The translations under genes and the position numbers were made by a program. A DNA stretch of 64,000 nt, taken from NCBI GenBank assembly GCA_014802435.1, contig JAAVCG010000005.1:1-64000 (forward strand), given 5' to 3'. Below the pieces are notes generated by a model that was given only the letters and a program-made list of their open reading frames with translations, ran no database searches and was not told the origin of the DNA. How positions within the stretch are numbered: position 1 is the first letter of the stretch; every line of letters begins with the position of its first letter. The stretch comes from Bacteroides sp. Lineage in GTDB: Bacteria; Bacteroidota; Bacteroidia; Bacteroidales; Muribaculaceae. Shown here in pieces: positions 58,219 to 64,000 of the stretch.

Positions 58219-59790
58219 TCAGGTGTAGAGGTAAATGAGGTCTTCGACAGTGTAGCCGGCGGGGAGTGGCTTGCCGTCAATAAGGATTGTTGGGGTCGCT
58301 GATATTCCCGCTTTTGCGGTCCATTTGTCGTGACGGATGAGTTCATCGACTATCTCCTTGGCGGTTTCCGCGGGGATTTCCTGCTCAGGAGGATTGGCAA
58401 AGGGATGCTCCTTGGGGTGACCGTTTGTGTACCAGTCTGTTAGCAATTTCCATGTCGCTTGTTGGCCTTCAGTCTTGTAGGTTTCGACAATTCGTTTGTT
58501 TACGGGCGCGAGGTCGGGGTTGAAGTAGGTAAAGAAATATTGAATTCTGAACCCGGCGTCAATCAGTGGCTCAAGGCGCGAGTGCATCCTTCCGCACGGA
58601 TTGCAGAATGGGTTGCCGACAATGGTTATCAGCGGCAATTCCGAGTCAGGATTGCCGAAGAAGATGCTTGAAGCCTCCTCGCCCTCAACGGGATACGTCT
58701 CCGGGGAGTCACGCAGCAGTGAGTCCCAGATATGACTGTCAAACTTTATTTGGCGCAGTGATGTATTCTCCTTTTTGTCCTTCTCTGCAGCCGTATAATA
58801 ATCACTCAGATATCGCAGTGTGCTCATTATCAGCCAGTAAGCTGCGGCCAATGCCGCAAGGGCGCAAAGTAGAGGAAGAGTCAGTATAACATCCCGATAT
58901 ATGCCCCCGACAATCATGACTACGAACGCAACCCATACGCAAACCATGACCAGGAGGCAAAGCGCACACCACGACTTACGCTTAAACCCTTGGTAAGCAA
59001 CGCTCCATAGCGTTAAAGGTAGCGCAAGGGCCACGGCGATACTTACCGCTCCACCCAATCCCTGCGGACTACTAAGGAGCGTTGCCACTAAATTTACGCC
59101 GAAAAAGGCTATGCCGGCAATGCTCAGGTCAAATATTCCGAACAGTAGAGGCCCCGGGCCTGGGGATTTGTGCGGGTCAGTGCAACCGGCTGAGTTCAAC
59201 AGGCTGCAAATCTTGTCGGCAGCGGTGCTGTTGATATTCAGTTGCTTCTTAAGGAGCAAAACAGAGAGCCATGTTCCTAAAATATAAACAAGGCCGAGAG
59301 ATATGCTCAATGCCGAGAGTCTGCCGGCGACCGCTGCGCCCACAAGCAAGACAATAAGCCCGAGGCTGGACAAGACTGTCTGCAACCGATTGCTACGCTC
59401 TTCCCGGCGGTGGTCTTTCAGATTAGGTTCAGAAGAGGATTCCGATGCCTTAACTATCATTACTGTGCCGGTCCAGGCCTGCTTAAAAGTATCAAGCGGC
59501 GCCGAAAATGCACCGGATGAGGTCCGATATTTAACCTCATCGTCGGTTACCGAGGTGACTACCACGCAGTCGCCCGAGGCCTGGGCGACAAACGGACATG
59601 GAATCCGCCCAATCTGCTCCTTATTAGAAACGCGCAGCGACGTATGGTCAACGCCATAGCGGTTCAGAATCTGCCCGATGGCCCATAGCGAAGCGCCGTA
59701 AGGCATCTCCCGCTCTACTTGCCGGAGGTAGAGCGGAGTGAACGGCACTTTCAATTCCGAAAGAATGATTTCAATAATTGGCTGCGGCAT
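58219..59790 (-). CDS. Degenerate C39-like domain, VKOR membrane domain and DsbA-like thioredoxin fusion
   Basis: VKOR-type WCALC; thioredoxin-type FCNPCGRMH and cis-Pro ISATPTILIDGKPL; N-terminus C39-like without catalytic Cys. Confidence 0.85.
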   Translation of the reverse strand: MPQPIIEIILSELKVPFTPLYLRQVEREMPYGASLWAIGQILNRYGVDHTSLRVSNKEQIGRIPCPFVAQASGDCVVVTSVTDDEVKYRTSSGAFSAPLDTFKQAWTGTVMIVKASESSSEPNLKDHRREERSNRLQTVLSSLGLIVLLVGAAVAGRLSALSISLGLVYILGTWLSVLLLKKQLNINSTAADKICSLLNSAGCTDPHKSPGPGPLLFGIFDLSIAGIAFFGVNLVATLLSSPQGLGGAVSIAVALALPLTLWSVAYQGFKRKSWCALCLLVMVCVWVAFVVMIVGGIYRDVILTLPLLCALAALAAAYWLIMSTLRYLSDYYTAAEKDKKENTSLRQIKFDSHIWDSLLRDSPETYPVEGEEASSIFFGNPDSELPLITIVGNPFCNPCGRMHSRLEPLIDAGFRIQYFFTYFNPDLAPVNKRIVETYKTEGQQATWKLLTDWYTNGHPKEHPFANPPEQEIPAETAKEIVDELIRHDKWTAKAGISATPTILIDGKPLPAGYTVEDLIYLYT

Positions 59791-59819
59791 AACAAATTAT
59801 TACGGTTGAACTGATGCTG

Positions 59820-59851
59820 CAAATTTAGGTGAAAAAAATGAGATATGCAAA
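59820..59851 (-). promoter_or_regulatory. Bacteroidetes-type promoter for the VKOR-precursor 2 unit
   Basis: Minus strand TTTG-N20-TAAATTTG. Confidence 0.7.
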
Positions 59852-59914
59852 AAAAATGGTAAATATTTTTTTTTCTTCAAAATGCCCCCTAACTTATTGA
59901 TTCATAATTATGCT

Positions 59915-62857
59915 TTATTTTCGCTTGGGTTTGATGTCGAGGCGATAGGAGAGAGTTAGCAGGGCATAGGCCGGCTGGGAGTTGAGGCGGGTTTCGGAGC
60001 GGCCCTGGGCGTTGAGGGTACGTTGTACGGTTGGGAGCTGTTGAAGCAGGTCGAAGCCGATGGCCTTGACGGTCCATTGCTTTGCGCTGCCGAAGGACTT
60101 ACTGATTTCGAGGTTCCAGACCCAGTCCGTGCGGTTCATAGTTGCGTCGCCATAACCGCGGCGGCAGTAGGCCATCAGGTCGGTGTCAATGTAGACTTCT
60201 CCCGGGATTTTTGCGCGTCCACCGATGCCATAATTAATGTCCAGATAGTCAAATGGCAGGAAAAGTCCGTCGAGGCTCTTCATCTGAGTCCAGCTGACGT
60301 TGACCTTGGCATTCAATTTGAAATCTGCCGAAAAGTTAAAACTCAGGCGGAAATCATCACGGATTGTCCAACTATTGACGGCTACGGCCACAGGAATGTC
60401 TGAATCTGATGAATAATCAACGTTATGTCTAAATCGCGGTATAAATGAATTGTTAAATTCGAGATTATTGTTTCGGGTCAGGAAAGAGAACGTTTCAAGT
60501 TTAATGTTTGCTGTCCAGTTTCCGTTGATATTGGCGGGTTGCCAAGTCGTAACGCCTGTTTCGCGATTATAGGTGCGCGCCATTGCCAATGCGTCGTCAA
60601 CCTTACTCCATCCCGCCGATAAATCAAACTGGGTCTTTAATCCTGTGCTTTTTTTATGACGGATGTAAGCTGATGCTGTATAAGTCTTCGCGCGCTTGAG
60701 GTTGGGGTTGCCGAGATTGGTGACCATCGGATTTGACGAGTCGCGGACATCAAGCATCTTCAGCATATCAGGCAACTCCTGATAGAAATTTCCGTCAAAG
60801 CCCCAGCTAAGCCCGGGAGTCCAGTAATCGCCATAGTCGAATTTGATTCTGGCGGAGTTTTTCCAATCATTGCGCGCAACTTCGCGCATGGTTTGCATGC
60901 GGAAGTCGGTCAGTCGACGAATTGAATATGTGGAGGCTCCCGAGAACGAAAGGCCATATTTGCCGCCAAAACTATAGGCGATATAGGCATTAATTCCGTT
61001 GTTCCATTCCCGGCGGGTGGTGTGATAACTATTTGCTTCATCAAGAAACCAACTTCCGAATTCTGACATAGAGGGCGCGTCTGAATCCGACTCTTGGAGA
61101 TTCATTTCTTCGAGAGAGCGTCGGCCGAGATTGTATTTTTGCTCATATTGATAGCCCAATCGTAAATTGAGGAATTTCGTTTCTGAAAGAGCAATCCTAT
61201 ATCTGTCCCATGATGGGGATATGGAGAAATTATAGTCTCTTGACGGGGCCAAATCATGTTGCAGGAGGTTGATGTCGCGATTCAGAATATTGGGATAAAT
61301 AATGAGGTCTGAGCTTTTGGAAGACACTCGCGAATTATTGTGAGCACCTTGGATTTCAATGCCGGCGCTACCATATTTGGATGGCAAGCAGTATAAGTTG
61401 AAGAGCAAGCGGCTCTTGACACCAAATTTTTGATCGCGGCTGAGCAGACGCTGACTGCGATAATAGAGCATATCTTGAGCAAAGTCTATTGAACCGGGGG
61501 CGGTGAAGTTCTCCGGGAGCATAGAGTTGCTTTCGGCCGAGGAGGAGGTGCGTCGGCCTGTACCTTTATCAAAGTTTATGTCCGTGCGGAACCAAATGCG
61601 CCCGATTCTATCAAAGCGGCGTGAGATTTCCCCTCCCCAGTCAATACTCCATGAACTGCGGCGAGCGGAATTCTTTGAACGGCTAAACGTGTTCCCACCT
61701 TCCATAAATTGCTCGCTTATGGCCGTTTGACCGGTCAGGCTCGTCTGGCGAACGATATTGAATGTCGTATTTATGCCGTTATAGCTTTGGTCGGCCCAGT
61801 CCGTGTTAAACTCTATTCCGGCGCGTTTGGTCGTGGTCTCGCCGGCGGAAACCTGCGGTTTATACCATTGACCTTTTGAACCGGCTTTTGCCGGGTCGTT
61901 AAGATTATTGGCCGAGGCATGAAGCGCAAGATAATTAAGTTTGGTATAGCGCATTGCAAACAGTCGGCCCATCCAGCGGGTATCCCACGCATTTTTCAGC
62001 GACGTGCCGCCACCGATTTCGCCGTTGGCAAGCCATCCGCCCATATATTCCTTTTTGAGGTTTACGTCCATGACCAAGGGGTCATTACTCTTATCGCGCT
62101 CAATGTTTCTCCCGCGGAATTCCTCCGGCTCGCGGCGATAGACCTGCACGTTTTTGACGGTAAACGCCGGGAGACTGCGCAAGGCAACTTGCGGGTCACC
62201 CTGAAAGAACTTGCGACCGTTGACCAACAGTTGATCTACAAACTGCCCGTTGACCGTAATCCGCCCGTTATCATCTAATTGCGCCCCCGGAAGTTCACGA
62301 ATCAGATTGTCAAGCATCGAACCCTCCGGAAGTTGAAAGGCCGTAGCGTCATATTCCAAGGTGTCGCCTTTCATCACCATCTTAACCTTTGTGGCCGTGA
62401 CGGTTACTTCATTCAGTCGATGTTCCTTTTGCGGGCGTCTTAGATATATTGCGCCCAACTCTACAAATGAAACCTTTTCCCCGGAGAATATCACCGATTT
62501 TTTTTCTACGTCAAACTCTTCCGTTTGATAGCCCTTTGCAGAGATTGTTACCTGATATTTGTCATGCTCGGGTACCGTTCCCTCATAGCGAACGATTTCA
62601 TAGGCTGAACGATAGCTCTCAGAAATTTCATATCCGATAGAATCTACCAACACGACTCCAAGAGAATCCCGTATAGTGATTTTTGCGTTTTTTAATGGTA
62701 GTTCCGTAACAGCGTCAAAAACGCTCCCAATTACGTTTATTGAGTTCTTTGGCTCACTGCATAGGCAGTACCCCCATATCATCATTGCGATTATTGTCAT
62801 TCCTATCCGCCTAAACGGATAGGAATGACATGTCGTTACTTTAATGAGTTTGCTCAT
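59915..62857 (-). CDS. TonB-type outer-membrane beta-barrel protein 3 with chimeric 5' end
   Basis: Plug EVTVTATKVKMVMKGDTLEYDATAFQL; C-term AYALLTLSYRLDIKPKRK; N-terminal MSKLI from a precursor gene; probable original start at 62800 (MTIIAMM). Confidence 0.82.
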   Translation of the reverse strand: MSKLIKVTTCHSYPFRRIGMTIIAMMIWGYCLCSEPKNSINVIGSVFDAVTELPLKNAKITIRDSLGVVLVDSIGYEISESYRSAYEIVRYEGTVPEHDKYQVTISAKGYQTEEFDVEKKSVIFSGEKVSFVELGAIYLRRPQKEHRLNEVTVTATKVKMVMKGDTLEYDATAFQLPEGSMLDNLIRELPGAQLDDNGRITVNGQFVDQLLVNGRKFFQGDPQVALRSLPAFTVKNVQVYRREPEEFRGRNIERDKSNDPLVMDVNLKKEYMGGWLANGEIGGGTSLKNAWDTRWMGRLFAMRYTKLNYLALHASANNLNDPAKAGSKGQWYKPQVSAGETTTKRAGIEFNTDWADQSYNGINTTFNIVRQTSLTGQTAISEQFMEGGNTFSRSKNSARRSSWSIDWGGEISRRFDRIGRIWFRTDINFDKGTGRRTSSSAESNSMLPENFTAPGSIDFAQDMLYYRSQRLLSRDQKFGVKSRLLFNLYCLPSKYGSAGIEIQGAHNNSRVSSKSSDLIIYPNILNRDINLLQHDLAPSRDYNFSISPSWDRYRIALSETKFLNLRLGYQYEQKYNLGRRSLEEMNLQESDSDAPSMSEFGSWFLDEANSYHTTRREWNNGINAYIAYSFGGKYGLSFSGASTYSIRRLTDFRMQTMREVARNDWKNSARIKFDYGDYWTPGLSWGFDGNFYQELPDMLKMLDVRDSSNPMVTNLGNPNLKRAKTYTASAYIRHKKSTGLKTQFDLSAGWSKVDDALAMARTYNRETGVTTWQPANINGNWTANIKLETFSFLTRNNNLEFNNSFIPRFRHNVDYSSDSDIPVAVAVNSWTIRDDFRLSFNFSADFKLNAKVNVSWTQMKSLDGLFLPFDYLDINYGIGGRAKIPGEVYIDTDLMAYCRRGYGDATMNRTDWVWNLEISKSFGSAKQWTVKAIGFDLLQQLPTVQRTLNAQGRSETRLNSQPAYALLTLSYRLDIKPKRK
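62795..62830. repeat. 15-bp perfect inverted repeat at the OMP3 gene start
   Basis: TGTCATTCCTATCCG-cctaaa-CGGATAGGAATGACA. Confidence 0.93.
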
Positions 62858-62898
62858 GATTCTTTTGGTTAAAGTAGTTAATAGATTGATTTATTAGT

Positions 62899-62913
62899 GA
62901 GGCACGTGGCCTC
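62899..62913 (-). promoter_or_regulatory. Conserved stem-loop before the lost third precursor (GAGGC-N5-GCCTC)
   Basis: Homologous to 52946-52961 and 58195-58210. Confidence 0.5.
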
Positions 62914-62915
62914 GT

Positions 62916-63174
62916 TTTTGGTCAGGTGGTAAATAAGGTTTTCAACGGTGTAGCCGGAGGGGAGTGGCTTGCCGTCGATGAGGATAGTTGGGGTGGAGGA
63001 GATTCACGCTTTTGCGGTCCATTTGTCGTGACGGATGAGTTCATCTACTATCTCCTTGGCGGTTTCGATGGGGATTTCCTGCTCAGGAGGATTGGCAAAG
63101 ATTTGCCGGAGGTAGAGCGGAGTGAACGGTACTTTCAATTCCGAAAGAATGATTTCAATAATTGGCTGCGGCAT
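62916..63174 (-). pseudogene. Remnant of a second C39-like/VKOR/DsbA gene with internal deletion and nonsense codon
   Basis: N-terminal 24 codons (MPQPIIEIILSELKVPFTPLYLRQ) joined in frame to IFANPPEQEIPIETAKEIVDELIRHDKWTAKA then TGA at 63004-63006; C-terminal homology continues past the stop. Confidence 0.92.
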
Positions 63175-63203
63175 AACAAATTATTACGGTTGAATTGATG
63201 CTG

Positions 63204-63235
63204 CAAATTTATGTAAAAAAAATGAGATATACAAA
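63204..63235 (-). promoter_or_regulatory. Duplicated promoter upstream of the VKOR pseudogene
   Basis: Minus strand TTTG-N20-TAAATTTG, homologous to 59820-59851. Confidence 0.65.
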
Positions 63236-63345
63236 AATAGTGGTAAATATTTTTTCTTCAAAATGGCCCCTAACTTATTGATTCACAATATGGACGAAAA
63301 TTAAATTTTCTTCAGGCTGTTTTTATGCGTTATTTTAGAGCAATT

Positions 63346-63441
63346 CTAAGGCATATTTGAAGCCCTATTGCTACAGGATGGTTGCCGGCGAGAAATGCCC
63401 CCCGTTAGACTAAATTGGTGATAATGATGGAAATTTTGCAT
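63346..63441 (-). pseudogene. 5' stub of a second C39 ABC exporter
   Basis: MQNFHHYHQFS resembles MRKFPHYHQLN of the intact exporter and has the same TAATG junction with the upstream barrel gene; unrelated sequence follows, then TAG. Confidence 0.6.
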
Positions 63442-64000
63442 TATTTTCGTCTGGGTTTTATGTCAAGGCGGTAGGTGAGGGAGAGCAGGGCGTAGGAGGG
63501 CTGGGAGTTATAGCGGGTTTCGGTTCGCCCCTGAGCGTTGACCACCTGGCGAATGGTCGGAAGTTGGTGGAGCAGGTCAAAGCCGATGGCTTTGACGGTC
63601 CATTGCTTGGCGGAACCGAAAGTCTTGCTCAGTTGGAGGTTCCATACCCAGTCGGTCGTGTTCATTGTTGGCTCTTCGTAGCCACGGCGACAATATACCA
63701 TCAGTTCGGTTTGTATGTCGACACCCCAAAGCAATGGCGTCGAGGCTAATATTCCATAGTTTACGTGCATAAAATAAAATGGCGCAAAAACCCGGTCAAG
63801 ACTTACAAGTCTATTCCAGTTAAAGTCGACTTTGCCGGAGATGGTTGCGTTCCCCGGCGTCCATTTAAGTTCAAAGTTGTTATTAATTTGCCAGTGATTT
63901 ACTTTCAGAACATTAGGCACGTCCGAATCAGTTGAGTAGTCCGCAGAACGCAATAACTCGCCTTTAAGAGAGTTTGAAAGGTAGACCCGTTCGCTTTTAT
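63441..64000 (-). CDS. TonB-type outer-membrane beta-barrel protein 4 (C-terminal part; runs off the window)
   Basis: C-term SYALLSLTYRLDIKPRRK; WVWNLQLSKTFGSAKQWTVKAIGFDLLHQLPT shared with OMP2/OMP3. Confidence 0.85.
   Translation of the reverse strand, partial: KSERVYLSNSLKGELLRSADYSTDSDVPNVLKVNHWQINNNFELKWTPGNATISGKVDFNWNRLVSLDRVFAPFYFMHVNYGILASTPLLWGVDIQTELMVYCRRGYEEPTMNTTDWVWNLQLSKTFGSAKQWTVKAIGFDLLHQLPTIRQVVNAQGRTETRYNSQPSYALLSLTYRLDIKPRRK

Noticed and set aside
62926-63198. 90-aa plus-strand ORF
   Set aside because: Antisense of the VKOR pseudogene, whose homology is on the minus strand.
1-64000. CRISPR array, rRNA operon, transposase or integrase
   Set aside because: None recognised: no regularly spaced direct repeats, no rRNA-like stretches, and no transposase/integrase motifs in the ORFs.

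Overview
The window is a Bacteroidales chromosome segment (inferred, possibly Muribaculaceae-like) on these grounds: a fused LpxC/FabZ, a Bat operon, T9SS-like C-termini, TTTG-N19-21-TAnnTTTG promoters and a long ClpP N-terminus. About 0-46.6 kb is mostly housekeeping: mnmE, mrp, trmB, pncB, cinA, tRNA-Met(CAU), gyrA, clpP-clpX, recQ, ftsE, lysC-lysA, comEC, lpxA-lpxC/fabZ-lpxD, engB, two HU-type genes, moxR-batABCDE and a ravA/viaA-like pair. About 46.7-64 kb (all minus strand) is a candidate RiPP/bacteriocin-type locus that I cannot match to a named system. It has two short precursors with a near-identical 27-aa GG/AG-type leader and diverged six-cysteine cores, a degenerate-C39/VKOR/DsbA-like disulfide enzyme, a tandem GT25-GT25-methyltransferase fusion, a C39-peptidase ABC exporter, a short HlyD-like protein, and four paralogous TonB-type outer-membrane beta-barrels. 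The locus carries fossils of tandem module duplication: a VKOR pseudogene with an in-frame ~1.3 kb deletion plus a nonsense codon, a stub of a second C39 transporter, and a barrel gene whose first five codons come from a lost precursor. It also carries candidate regulatory structures: 15-bp perfect inverted repeats at two barrel gene starts, a repeated hairpin before each precursor start, a duplicated promoter, and a terminator after one precursor. Functions are inferred by reading; no searches were run.
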